A DNA stretch of 64,000 bases from Phyllobacteriaceae bacterium (lineage in GTDB: Bacteria > Pseudomonadota > Alphaproteobacteria > Rhizobiales > Rhizobiaceae). Made by a program: the position numbers and the translations under genes. Of the stretch, positions 28,064-36,389 are shown in pieces (the first letter of the stretch is position 1; every line of letters starts with the position of its first letter). A model generated the notes under the pieces. The model had not been told where the DNA came from, did no database searches, and saw only the letters and a program-made list of their open reading frames with translations. The stretch is taken from positions 24,166 through 88,165 of the forward strand of contig JANSXT010000018.1 in assembly GCA_024742765.1 (NCBI GenBank), read 5' to 3'.

Positions 28064-29586
28064 CAATTCATCTCCAGGGAACACAGATCGAGCCCGTTCG
28101 CGCACAGCGTGGCGGCCCGGCCGATATCGGCGGAAACGACGCGGTCCTCGCCGAGCGCGGGCACTTCGGCCCGCAGCGCATCGATCAGCTTTCGCAGCGG
28201 TGCGCTGGTTTCAAGCGGCGCACGGAACTCGACCCCCTGCGCCGCGCACAACAATTCGATGCCGACAATGTGGCCCAGATTGTCGACCATGCGCCGCAGC
28301 CGCAGCGCGCCATGGGCAGCCATCGACACATGGTCTTCCTGATTGGCCGAGGTCGGCGTCGAATCGGTCGAACAGGGGTTGGCCAGATGCTTGTTTTCGC
28401 TCATCAGCGCCGCCGAGGTGACCTCGGCGATCATCAGGCCGGAATTGAGCCCCGGCTCGGGCGTCAGGAAGGGCGGCAGGTCGAAGCTCAGCGTCGGGTC
28501 GACCATCAGCGCGATGCGGCGCTGCGCGATGGCACCCAGTTCGGCGATCGCGATGGCAATCTGGTCGGCGGCCATGGCGACCGGCTCGGCGTGGAAATTG
28601 CCGCCCGAGATCACCGCACCATCCTCGAACACCAACGGGTTGTCGGTGACCGCATTGGCCTCAATCAATAGCGTGCGCGCGGCCATGCGCAACTGGTCGA
28701 GCGCCGCGCCTGCCACCTGCGCCTGACAGCGGATGCAATAAGGGTCCTGCACGCGCGTGTCGCCCTCGCGGTGGCTTTCGCGGATCTCCGAGCCGTCGAG
28801 CAGGGTGCGCATGGCCGCCGCCACCTCGATCTGCCCGCGATGGCCGCGCAGCGCGTGAATTTCCGGCCGCAGCGGCGCAGTCGATCCCATGATCGCATCG
28901 GTCGAAAGCGCCGCCACCGCGATTTGGCTTTCGAGCAGGTGCCACAGGTCGAACAGGGCACCGAGCGCCACCGCCGTCGAAAACTGCGTGCCGTTGATCA
29001 GCGCAAGCCCTTCCTTCGGGCCGAGCACGATGGGCGCGAGACCGGCTTTTTTGAGCGCATCGCCGCCGGGCATGGGATGGCCGTTCACCCTGGCGCCCCA
29101 TGCCTGCCCCTCGCCGATCATCACCGCGGCCATGTGGGCGAGCGGCGCCAGATCGCCCGATGCGCCGACCGAGCCCTGTTCGGGCACGTCCGGCCAGATG
29201 TCGTGGGCGAGCATGGCTTCAAGAAGACCGATCAACTCCCAGCGGACGCCCGAGGCGCCGCGCGCCAGCGAATTGACCTTGAGCAGCATCATCAGCGACG
29301 TTTCGGCGCGCGGCAGCGGATCGCCCACGCCCGCGCAATGGGACAGGATCAGATTGCGCTGTAGCCGCGCCGTGTCGTCCGGCGCGATCCGCATCGAGGC
29401 GAGCTTGCCGAAGCCGGTATTGACGCCATAGACCGGCACATCGCGCTGTGCGATGCCGGCGATCACGGCCGCGGCCCGGTCGACATCGGCATGCGCGGCC
29501 GGATCGACCACGGGCGCCCGCGCGCCCTCGAAAAAGGCGCGCATCTGCGCCATGTCGAGATGACCGGGCTCAAACGTTTGGGTCAA
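28063..29586 (-). CDS. hutH: histidine ammonia-lyase
   Basis: A 507-residue lyase that removes ammonia from histidine to give urocanate, step 1 of the pathway. The MIO cofactor triad is A142-S143-G144 in [18 protein letters not shown]. Other signatures: [55 protein letters not shown] and [17 protein letters not shown] place the start at the TTG at 29586, inside the hutI stop (TTGA); no ATG lies between it and the MAQM at residue 12, and homology covers the first residues. The overlap implies coupled translation with hutI. Confidence 0.93.
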   Translation of the reverse strand: MTQTFEPGHLDMAQMRAFFEGARAPVVDPAAHADVDRAAAVIAGIAQRDVPVYGVNTGFGKLASMRIAPDDTARLQRNLILSHCAGVGDPLPRAETSLMMLLKVNSLARGASGVRWELIGLLEAMLAHDIWPDVPEQGSVGASGDLAPLAHMAAVMIGEGQAWGARVNGHPMPGGDALKKAGLAPIVLGPKEGLALINGTQFSTAVALGALFDLWHLLESQIAVAALSTDAIMGSTAPLRPEIHALRGHRGQIEVAAAMRTLLDGSEIRESHREGDTRVQDPYCIRCQAQVAGAALDQLRMAARTLLIEANAVTDNPLVFEDGAVISGGNFHAEPVAMAADQIAIAIAELGAIAQRRIALMVDPTLSFDLPPFLTPEPGLNSGLMIAEVTSAALMSENKHLANPCSTDSTPTSANQEDHVSMAAHGALRLRRMVDNLGHIVGIELLCAAQGVEFRAPLETSAPLRKLIDALRAEVPALGEDRVVSADIGRAATLCANGLDLCSLEMN

Positions 29587-30788
29587 AACTGGCCTCCCAC
29601 AATCCGCCTGTATAGCGGATTGAAGCCGATCCGGTAGCTCAGTTCGGCCGGTTCTTCGACATCCCACACCGCAAAATCGGCACGCAGTCCCGGCGCGATC
29701 ATGCCGCAATCGTCAAGGCCAAGCGCCCGCGCCGCATTGCGCGTCGTGCCGGCCAGCGCTTCTTCGGGCGTCATGCGGAACAGTGTGCAGGCCATGTTCA
29801 TGGCGAGCAGCAGCGATGTAATCGGCGACGAGCCGGGATTGGCGTCGGTCGCCACCGCCATCGGAACGCCCGCCCCGCGCAAGCCGGCGATCGGCGGGGC
29901 TTGCGTCTCGCGCAGCGTGTAGAAGGCGCCGGGCAGGATGACGGCCACAGTGCCGGCCTTGGCCATGGCGGCGATGCCGTCGGCACCGAGATATTCCAGA
30001 TGATCGGCCGACAGCGCGCCACGGGAAGCCGCGAGCTTGGCGCCGCCAAGATCGGACAATTGCTCCGAATGCAGCTTGACCGGAAGACCTAGCTCCGCCG
30101 CCACATCGAACACGCGTGAAATCTGCGCCGGCGAAAAGGCGATGCCCTCGCAGAACCCGTCCACCGCATCGGCCAGCCCTTCGGCATGGGCGCGGCGCAG
30201 CGCGGGGATGCAGACATCGTCTATGTAAGCGTCCGCTTCCATTCCCGACGGCACGGCATGGGCGCCCAGAAAGCTGGTGCGGACGCGCACGGGCCGCTCC
30301 CGTTCAACGCGCCGCGCGACGCGCAACATGCGCAGTTCGGTGTCGGTATCGAGCCCATAGCCCGACTTGATCTCGATGGTGCCGACACCTTCTGCAATCA
30401 GCGCATCGGCACGGCGCAGCGCGCTGGCGAGCAAAGTGTCCTCATCGGCGGCGCGAGTTGCGGCCACCGTCGAGACGATGCCGCCGCCGGCCCGCGCGAT
30501 CTCTTCATAGCTCGCGCCTTCGAGCCGCATCTCGAATTCGCGCGCCCGGTTGCCGCCATGCACGAGATGGGTGTGGCAATCGATCAGCGCCGGCGTCACC
30601 AGCCGTCCGCCGAGATCGCGAACCTCCGCGCCATCGGCCGGCGGTATCTCCGCCGCCGGACCGGCCCAGACGATCATGCCGTCGCGTACGATGACGGCGC
30701 CGTCGCGCACCAGCCCGTAGGCCGCACCGCCCGGCGCCATGGTGGCGAGGCATGCATTGCGGATCACCATGTCGATTGGCCCGGCCAT
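29583..30788 (-). CDS. hutI: imidazolonepropionase
   Basis: A 401-residue amidohydrolase cleaving 4-imidazolone-5-propanoate to N-formimidoyl-glutamate, step 3. Metal-site motifs are [26 protein letters not shown] near residue 72, [22 protein letters not shown] and [12 protein letters not shown]. The ATG at 30788 fits the family. First gene of the hutI-hutH-hutU unit and divergent from hutF, with a 107-bp shared control region. Confidence 0.94.
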   Translation of the reverse strand: MAGPIDMVIRNACLATMAPGGAAYGLVRDGAVIVRDGMIVWAGPAAEIPPADGAEVRDLGGRLVTPALIDCHTHLVHGGNRAREFEMRLEGASYEEIARAGGGIVSTVAATRAADEDTLLASALRRADALIAEGVGTIEIKSGYGLDTDTELRMLRVARRVERERPVRVRTSFLGAHAVPSGMEADAYIDDVCIPALRRAHAEGLADAVDGFCEGIAFSPAQISRVFDVAAELGLPVKLHSEQLSDLGGAKLAASRGALSADHLEYLGADGIAAMAKAGTVAVILPGAFYTLRETQAPPIAGLRGAGVPMAVATDANPGSSPITSLLLAMNMACTLFRMTPEEALAGTTRNAARALGLDDCGMIAPGLRADFAVWDVEEPAELSYRIGFNPLYRRIVGGQF

Positions 30789-30806
30789 CCGCCCTCCCCC
30801 GCAGAA

Positions 30807-30854
30807 TTGGCTTGAACGCGGCCAACTCAATAAGCCATTGATGACGCTGTCAAT
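30807..30854. promoter_or_regulatory. hut divergent control region with two dyads
   Basis: Between hutI and hutF are two inverted repeats: TTGGC-N9-GCCAA at 30807-30825 and ATTGA-N8-TCAAT at 30837-30854. Either could be the site of a histidine-utilisation repressor acting on both operons. No hutC is present in the window, so the protein that binds is unidentified. Confidence 0.4.
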
Positions 30855-30895
30855 CGCATTCGACGCGGGCGGCTGAACCAATCGGAGACGGCATC

Positions 30896-32257
30896 ATGAC
30901 CGCATTGTGGGCGCCCGAAGCGCTGCTGCCGGACGGCTGGGCCCGAAACGTCCGCGTGACGATCGAAAATGGGCGGATCGCATCGGTCGTTGCGGACGCG
31001 CAGGCAGAAGATGGCGACCAGCGTCTGACCGGTCGCGCCTTGCTGCCCGCCATGGCCAATCTGCACAGCCACACTTTCCAGCGCGCGATGGCCGGCATGA
31101 CCGAGCGGCGCGGCGCAACCGACGACAGTTTCTGGACATGGCGGGACCTGATGTACCGCTTCGTCGGAACGCTCGAACCCGACGAGATCGAGGCCATCGC
31201 CGCGCTCGCCTTCATCGAGATGCTGGAGGCCGGCTATGGCAGCGTCGCCGAGTTTCATTATCTGCACCACCAGCCGGACGGCACGGCCTATGACAACCCC
31301 GCCGAACTGAGCCATCGCGTCATCGCCGCCGCCACCGAAACCGGCATCGGCCTGACGCTCCTGCCGGTGCTCTACACTTATGCCGGCACAGGCGGAGAGC
31401 CATTGTCAGGTGGCCAGCGCCGTTTCGGCAACGACACCGAAAGCCTGCTGCGCATCGCCGAAGCAGCGCGCCCGATGGTCGCCGAAGACGGCATTCTCGG
31501 CGTCGCGCCCCATTCCCTGCGCGCGGTCACGCTCGACCAGATCGCCGAATTGCAGGCAGCGTTTCCGGACGGGCCATTGCATATCCATGCCGCCGAACAG
31601 ACCGCCGAAGTCGATGCCATCGTCGCAGCCCATGGCGCCCGGCCGATCGAACTGCTGCTCGACCGGGTCGGCATCGACCAGCGCTGGTGCATCGTCCACG
31701 CCACGCACATGACCGCCGACGAAACACGCCGGCTGGCGCAGAGCGGCGCTGTGGCGGGCCTTTGCCCGGTCACCGAAGCCAATCTCGGCGACGGGCTGTT
31801 TAACGCGGCAGAATTTTTCGACGCGGGCGGCGCATTCGGCGTCGGCACCGACTCCAATGTGGAGATCACGCTGGCCGGCGAATTGCGCCTTCTAGAATAT
31901 GGCCAGCGCCTTCATCACCGCGCCCGCAATGTGATTGCCGAACGCGGCGCATCGACGGGCGAAACGCTCTACCGCAGAGCGCTTGCCGGCGGCGCGAAAG
32001 CGCTTGGCCGCGATTGCGGTGCGATCGCGCCGGGCATGCGCGCCGATCTTGTCGCGCTCGATCGCGACCATGAGAGGCTGGCGCCGCTGGCAAACGGTCA
32101 ACTGCTCGACGGGTTCGTCTTTGCCGGCGGCGCGAACGCCATCACGGATGTCTGGTCCGCCGGCCGCCATATGGTGCGGCAAGGGCGCCACGTCGCGCGG
32201 GACGATATCGCCGATCGCTACAAGGCGGCGATGAAACGGATCATCGGCCGGGTGTGA
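30896..32257 (+). CDS. hutF: formimidoylglutamate deiminase
   Basis: A 453-residue amidohydrolase that deiminates N-formimidoyl-glutamate to N-formylglutamate and ammonia. Signatures: LPAMANLHSHTFQRAMAGMTER (metal His pair), GYGSVAEFHYLHHQPDGT, LPVLYTYAG, GVAPHSLRAVT, IHAAEQTAEVDA, and FGVGTDSNVEI. Its presence means this organism uses the five-step route through formylglutamate, requiring HutG, and not the direct HutG-formiminoglutamase route. HutG is not in this window. GGAGA precedes the ATG; it is divergent from hutI. Confidence 0.94.
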   Translation: MTALWAPEALLPDGWARNVRVTIENGRIASVVADAQAEDGDQRLTGRALLPAMANLHSHTFQRAMAGMTERRGATDDSFWTWRDLMYRFVGTLEPDEIEAIAALAFIEMLEAGYGSVAEFHYLHHQPDGTAYDNPAELSHRVIAAATETGIGLTLLPVLYTYAGTGGEPLSGGQRRFGNDTESLLRIAEAARPMVAEDGILGVAPHSLRAVTLDQIAELQAAFPDGPLHIHAAEQTAEVDAIVAAHGARPIELLLDRVGIDQRWCIVHATHMTADETRRLAQSGAVAGLCPVTEANLGDGLFNAAEFFDAGGAFGVGTDSNVEITLAGELRLLEYGQRLHHRARNVIAERGASTGETLYRRALAGGAKALGRDCGAIAPGMRADLVALDRDHERLAPLANGQLLDGFVFAGGANAITDVWSAGRHMVRQGRHVARDDIADRYKAAMKRIIGRV

Positions 32258-32269
32258 GCCGGGGCGTCC

Positions 32270-33157
32270 TTACGGCTCGAACACCACCGTGCGGCTGCCA
32301 TTGATGAAGACACGCCCCTCGGCGTGAAGCCGAAGCGCCCGCGACAGGACACGCGCCTCCACATCGCGGCCGCGCATGACCAGATCGTCGGGATCGGATG
32401 TGTGGCTGACCCGCTCGGTCCCCTGTTCGATGATCGGCCCTTCGTCCAGATCGGGCGTCACATAATGGGCCGTCGCGCCGATATGCTTGACCCCGCGATC
32501 CCATGCCCGGTGATAGGGCTTGGCGCCCTTGAAGGCGGGCAGGAAGGAATGGTGGATGTTGATCACCTTGCCGAAATGGCGCGAACTGAACCCGTCCGAC
32601 AGGATCTGCATATAGCGGGCGAGCACCACCAGTTCGGCGCCCGTCTCGGCCATGATCGCCTCGAGCCGCGCCTCCTGTTCGGCCTTGGTCTCCGGCGTCA
32701 CGGGCAGATGGTGAAAATCGACGCCCCAGCGCGCCGCATCGGCCTGCGAATCGGTGTGGTTGGAGACAATCGCGGCAAGGCTAATCGGCAGGGTCCTGGT
32801 GCGCACCCGGTACCAGATGTCCTGAAGGCAATGATCGAACTTTGAGACCATGATGATCGCCGGGATCACCCGGTCCTTGTCCGCGACGGCGACCTCGGCA
32901 CTAAAGTCGCGGCGGAACCGGTCCAGAAACGTGTCGAGCCCGGCGGCATTGTCTTCGGACTCGGCGCCGGTGGCGGTCTGCACGCAATCGACGCGCATGA
33001 AAAAGCGGCCCTCGCCCGCGCGGCGCGCCGTGCCCGGCGCCGGCTCGTGGAACTGCGAACTCTCGATGATGTTGTAGCCATGCGCGGCAAGCGCGGTGGA
33101 CAGGCCGGCGACGATGCCCATCCGGTCCGGGCACGTGATCTTGATAATGATGTTCAT
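32270..33157 (-). CDS. purU: formyltetrahydrofolate deformylase
   Basis: A 295-residue enzyme hydrolysing 10-formyl-THF to THF and formate, balancing one-carbon pools. Residues 1-80 are an ACT-like regulatory domain (IIIKITCPDRMGIVAGLSTALAAHGYNI); the rest is the formyltransferase fold with IPAIIMVSKFDHCLQDIWYR, IVSNHTDSQ, FHHLPVTPETKAEQE and INIHHSFLPAFKGAKPYHRAWDRGVKHIGATAHYV. Asn, His and Asp of the catalytic triad are all present. It converges on hutF with 12 bp between stops. Formate and formyl groups arising from histidine breakdown give a loose link to its neighbours. Confidence 0.93.
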   Translation of the reverse strand: MNIIIKITCPDRMGIVAGLSTALAAHGYNIIESSQFHEPAPGTARRAGEGRFFMRVDCVQTATGAESEDNAAGLDTFLDRFRRDFSAEVAVADKDRVIPAIIMVSKFDHCLQDIWYRVRTRTLPISLAAIVSNHTDSQADAARWGVDFHHLPVTPETKAEQEARLEAIMAETGAELVVLARYMQILSDGFSSRHFGKVINIHHSFLPAFKGAKPYHRAWDRGVKHIGATAHYVTPDLDEGPIIEQGTERVSHTSDPDDLVMRGRDVEARVLSRALRLHAEGRVFINGSRTVVFEP

Positions 33158-33202
33158 GGCTCTTGCCGAAGGTGGGATGTTCCACCCGGCTTGTAGTGCG
33201 GT

Positions 33203-34303
33203 TCAGTCCGCGGGGGAAGCCGCTGCGGCCCGCATCAGCATGCCATAGAGATCGCGCGGCTCGTCCGGATCGGCCAACATGTCCAGTTCCTCGAAAAAGC
33301 CGGTCCCGCGCAGCTTGTCGTGGATATAGCGCAGCGCGGAAAAATCCTCCGTCGCAAAGCCGACCGAGTCGAACAGTGTGATCTGTTCGGGCGCGGTGCG
33401 CCCGGCGGTATCGCCATTGATCACCTGCCACAATTCGGTGACCGAATGGTCGGCATCGAGCTGCTGTATTTCGCCCTCGATGCGCGTCTGCGGCGGATAT
33501 TCGACGAAAATGTCCGACCGCAGCAGGATGTCGCGATGCAGTTCGGTCTTGCCCGGGCAGTCGCCGCCGATCGCGTTGATGTGCAGGCCCGAACCGACCA
33601 TATTGTCGGTCAGGATCGTCGCATACTGCTTGTCAGCGGTGCAGGTGGTGATGATCTGCGCGCCCTCCACCGCGTCCTCGCCGCTTCGGCACGATGTGAC
33701 GGAAAGACCGGAACCCTGAAGGTTCCGCGCCGCCTTGGCCGTCGCGCCGGGATCGGTGTCGTAGAGCCGCACCGCCTCGATGCCGACCATCGCCTTGAAC
33801 GCCAGCGCCTGGAACTCGCATTGCGCGCCATTGCCGATCATCGCCATGGTGCGCGCACCCTTGGGCGCCAGATGCCGCGCCGCCACGGCGGATGTCGCCG
33901 CCGTACGCAAGGCTGTCAGCATCGTCATCTCGCTCAACAGCAGCGGATAGCCGTTTTCGACCGACGACAGGACACCGAAGGCGGTGACGGTCTGCAGCCC
34001 TTCGCGCGTGTTCTTGGGATGGCCGTTGACATATTTGAAGCCGTAATACTCGCCGTCCGAGGTCGGCATCAATTCGATCACGCCGACCTTGGAATGGGAC
34101 GCGACACGGGGCGTCTTGTCGAAATGCGGCCAGCGGCGGAAGTCGTCCTCGATATAGTCGGCAAGCTCGGTCAGCACCCGCTCGACACCGATCGCATTGA
34201 CCAGCTTCATCATGTTGTCGACCGACACGAACGGCACGAGGTTCGAGCCTTCGGGCGGGCCAAGCGGCTTTTGCGGTGTCGGTGTCATCGCGGTCATGTC
34301 CAT
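33203..34303 (-). CDS. ornithine cyclodeaminase
   Basis: A 366-residue member of the ornithine cyclodeaminase/mu-crystallin family, turning ornithine into proline and ammonia with NAD. Evidence: LTALRTAATSAVAARHLAPKGARTMAMIGNGAQCEFQALAF with the Rossmann core GNGAQ, and INAIGGDCPGKTELHRDILLRSDIFVEYPPQTRIEGEIQQL with the catalytic Asp in GGDCPGKTEL. The DFRRWPHFDKTPRVASHSK segment matches the longer ornithine-specific branch. It lies 18 bp downstream of the arginase gene; together they convert arginine to proline. Confidence 0.9.
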   Translation of the reverse strand: MDMTAMTPTPQKPLGPPEGSNLVPFVSVDNMMKLVNAIGVERVLTELADYIEDDFRRWPHFDKTPRVASHSKVGVIELMPTSDGEYYGFKYVNGHPKNTREGLQTVTAFGVLSSVENGYPLLLSEMTMLTALRTAATSAVAARHLAPKGARTMAMIGNGAQCEFQALAFKAMVGIEAVRLYDTDPGATAKAARNLQGSGLSVTSCRSGEDAVEGAQIITTCTADKQYATILTDNMVGSGLHINAIGGDCPGKTELHRDILLRSDIFVEYPPQTRIEGEIQQLDADHSVTELWQVINGDTAGRTAPEQITLFDSVGFATEDFSALRYIHDKLRGTGFFEELDMLADPDEPRDLYGMLMRAAAASPAD

Positions 34304-34321
34304 TTCCCTTGAAAGCCCCTG

Positions 34322-35299
34322 TCAGGCGGCGCGGGTCGGCCGGTCCATCACCCGCTTGCCGAACAGGCTAGCGACGAGGTCGACGACCAACCGGGCGGTG
34401 CGGCCGCGATCGTCGAGGAACGGGTTGAGTTCGGCGATGTCGAGCGATGTCACCCGCCCGCTGTCATGCAGCATCTCCATGACGAGATGCGCCTCGCGGA
34501 AGGTCGCGCCGCCCGGCACGGTGGTGCCCACCGCCGGCGCGATGTCCGGGTCGAGAAAGTCCACATCGAAACTCACATGCAGATCGCCGTCTTCGGCCAC
34601 GACGCGGTCCAGAAAGGCGCGCAACGGCCGGGCGATGCCGCCTTCGTCGATGGCGCGCATGTCGGCAACATTGATCGCCGTTGCGCCGATCCGCGCGGCT
34701 TCCGCCGCATCGACCGACCGGATACCCAGCATCGCGACACGCTCTTCGGCGACAGGGGCCGGCATGGGCGGGAAGGCATCGAACCCGGCGCGGCCAGTGA
34801 AATAGGCCACCGGCGTGCCGTGCAGATTGCCGCTGCGCGTGCTGTTCAAATCGTGAAAATCGGTGTGCGCGTCAAGCCAGAGGACGAACAGCGGCCGTCC
34901 CCGTGCCCCGGCGCGCCGCGCAACGCCCGCGACCGTGCCCGCCGCCATCAGATGATCGCCGCCCAGAAAGATCGGCAGGCCGTTGTCGCTGGCGGAAAAT
35001 GCCGCATCCGCCAGGGCGGACACCCAGCCCGCCGACGGCCCCAGATCGTGGATCGCCCGGTTGGGATGATCGCGCGGCCCGCGCAGCTTGGGCGACAGAT
35101 TGCCGGCATCGGACACGCGGTGACCAAGTTCAGAAAGACTGTCGGCCAGCCCGGCGACGCGCAGCGCGTCCGGCCCCATCAGACATCCCCGATAGGCGCT
35201 GCCGCAATCGACCGGCGCACCCAGAAGCGTGATGTCCCGGCGCGGGGCGATTGCCGCCTCGGGCAGACCTGCCGTCTGATCGTCCTGCCTGTTGCCCAT
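34322..35299 (-). CDS. rocF: arginase
   Basis: A 325-residue ureohydrolase splitting arginine into ornithine and urea with a two-manganese centre. Metal ligands are in GGDHLMAAGT, LWLDAHTDFHDLNSTRSGNLHG and SFDVDFLDPDIAPAVGTTVPGG; ASLFGKR follows at the C-terminus. The N-terminal LLGAPVDCGSAYRGCLMGPDALR pattern is that of bacterial arginases. I use the ATG at 35299; others further upstream would run into the divergent promoter. Operon with ornithine cyclodeaminase; divergent from an Lrp/AsnC regulator that probably responds to arginine or ornithine. Confidence 0.9.
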   Translation of the reverse strand: MGNRQDDQTAGLPEAAIAPRRDITLLGAPVDCGSAYRGCLMGPDALRVAGLADSLSELGHRVSDAGNLSPKLRGPRDHPNRAIHDLGPSAGWVSALADAAFSASDNGLPIFLGGDHLMAAGTVAGVARRAGARGRPLFVLWLDAHTDFHDLNSTRSGNLHGTPVAYFTGRAGFDAFPPMPAPVAEERVAMLGIRSVDAAEAARIGATAINVADMRAIDEGGIARPLRAFLDRVVAEDGDLHVSFDVDFLDPDIAPAVGTTVPGGATFREAHLVMEMLHDSGRVTSLDIAELNPFLDDRGRTARLVVDLVASLFGKRVMDRPTRAA

Positions 35300-35380
35300 G
35301 GTCCGCACACGTCCGTTCGCTGTCTGCCCGTCCGTCCAACCGATCATGATGATGTGCGCAGTCACAAGCCGGCAGAATGA

Positions 35381-35432
35381 CCAAACTTGCATTCCGATTG
35401 TCGGTTGTGATCAATGGAAACGACCAGTTTGG
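35381..35432. promoter_or_regulatory. arginase/lrp divergent control region
   Basis: In the 145-bp divergent gap, CCAAACT (35381-35387) is mirrored by AGTTTGG (35426-35432), 38 bp apart, and CCGATTGTCGG (35394-35404) is a short palindrome between them. Lrp/AsnC proteins bind spaced weak repeats and wrap DNA, so this layout fits control of both genes by the Lrp protein encoded just downstream. Confidence 0.45.
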
Positions 35433-35444
35433 ACAAGACATCTC

Positions 35445-35885
35445 ATGGATGAGACCGATTACCGGCTTTTGTCGGCGCTGCGCGGCGACGGGCGCGCTTC
35501 GATTTCGCAACTGGCCGCAGAGCTTGGCATCACCCGCGCGACGGTGCGCGCGCGCCTGTCGCGGCTGGAGGCAAGCGGCGAGATATTGGGCTACTCGGTG
35601 GTTTTGCGCGGCGATGTCGAGGAACGCGGCGTCCGTGGCGTGACGATGATCGAGATAGAGGGCAAGGGAAAGGACCGGATCGTCGAAACGCTCGGCGGGT
35701 TTCCCGAAATCCGCGCCGTCCACACCACCAATGGCCGCTGGGATCTCGTGGTCGAACTGGCCACCGACACGCTGTCGGATGTCGATGCGGTGCTCAACCG
35801 CATCCGGCTGGTCGACGGCATCGCCAATTCCCAGACGAGCCTTTACCTCTCGACCCGCCGCGCCAAGCGCCCCGCCCCGGGGTGA
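35445..35885 (+). CDS. Lrp/AsnC-family regulator
   Basis: A 146-residue regulator. Residues 1-60 form the helix-turn-helix (MDETDYRLLSALRGDGRASISQLAAELGITRATVRARLSRLEASGEILGYSVVL), and residues 65-140 the RAM ligand domain (GVTMIEIEGKGKDRIVETLGGFPEIRAVHTTNGRWDLVVELATDTLSDVDAVLNRIR). It is divergent from arginase-ornithine cyclodeaminase, the usual position of the activator of arginine catabolism in alphaproteobacteria. The effector is likely arginine or ornithine. Confidence 0.88.
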   Translation: MDETDYRLLSALRGDGRASISQLAAELGITRATVRARLSRLEASGEILGYSVVLRGDVEERGVRGVTMIEIEGKGKDRIVETLGGFPEIRAVHTTNGRWDLVVELATDTLSDVDAVLNRIRLVDGIANSQTSLYLSTRRAKRPAPG

Positions 35886-35969
35886 ACAGCATCGTCCGGA
35901 TCGAGCGTACGGCTACGCATGCTCATCCCAAACAGGGTGAGCGATGCAACACGCGAAGATTGCGCGTGG

Positions 35970-36006
35970 GAGCGGCGCCGGCAGTACGGAAGTGCCGCCG
36001 GCGCTC
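35970..36006. terminator. imperfect hairpin between convergent genes
   Basis: GAGCGGCGCCGGCA (35970-35983) pairs with TGCCGCCGGCGCTC (35993-36006), 12 of 14 positions, between the ends of the Lrp gene and csbD. There is no T-tract on either strand, so its role as a terminator is uncertain. The rest of 35886-36057 shows nothing recognisable. Confidence 0.35.
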
Positions 36007-36057
36007 AAAGCGGTTGCCGGCCCAACCGCCGTCATGAACCGGCCTGTGCAGGCGCAG

Positions 36058-36255
36058 TCAGACCGAGTTGGCCCATTCGTCGATTTCGCGTTTGGCTTCC
36101 TCGCGGGTCTTGCCATATTTGGCCTGAATCTTGCCGGCCAGCTCCTCGCGATTGCCCTGCACCTGATCGAGTTCATCATCGGTCAGCTCGCCCCATTTCT
36201 GGCGCGCCTTGCCCTTGAACTCGGTCCATTTGCCTTCGATCTGATCCCAATTCAT
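36058..36255 (-). CDS. CsbD-family stress protein
   Basis: A 65-residue, highly charged helical protein: MNWDQIEGKWTEFKGKARQKWGELTDDELDQVQGNREELAGKIQ and onward match the CsbD family (COG3237). These small cytoplasmic proteins are induced by general stress; the molecular role is unknown. AAAGGAGC lies 8 bp before the ATG, a strong ribosome site that rules out the upstream in-frame ATG. It is 134 bp downstream of copA, with a hairpin between. Confidence 0.85.
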   Translation of the reverse strand: MNWDQIEGKWTEFKGKARQKWGELTDDELDQVQGNREELAGKIQAKYGKTREEAKREIDEWANSV

Positions 36256-36352
36256 GGAAAGCTCCTTTGCGGTTGATGTCCGCTGGGGAAACGCCGGAAA
36301 GCGCGACCCGTTCCCACCCGATGGTCGCGGATGCAAAATCCGGCGACAAAGC

Positions 36353-36376
36353 GCCGCCCCGAACCGGTGGGGCGGC
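36353..36376 (-). terminator. GC hairpin after copA
   Basis: GCCGCCCC (36353-36360) pairs with GGGGCGGC (36369-36376) around an 8-nt loop, 14 bp beyond the copA stop. On the minus strand only a short CTTTG follows, so it is at best a moderate terminator. Confidence 0.5.
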
Positions 36377-36389
36377 GGCAGGCCGCCGT

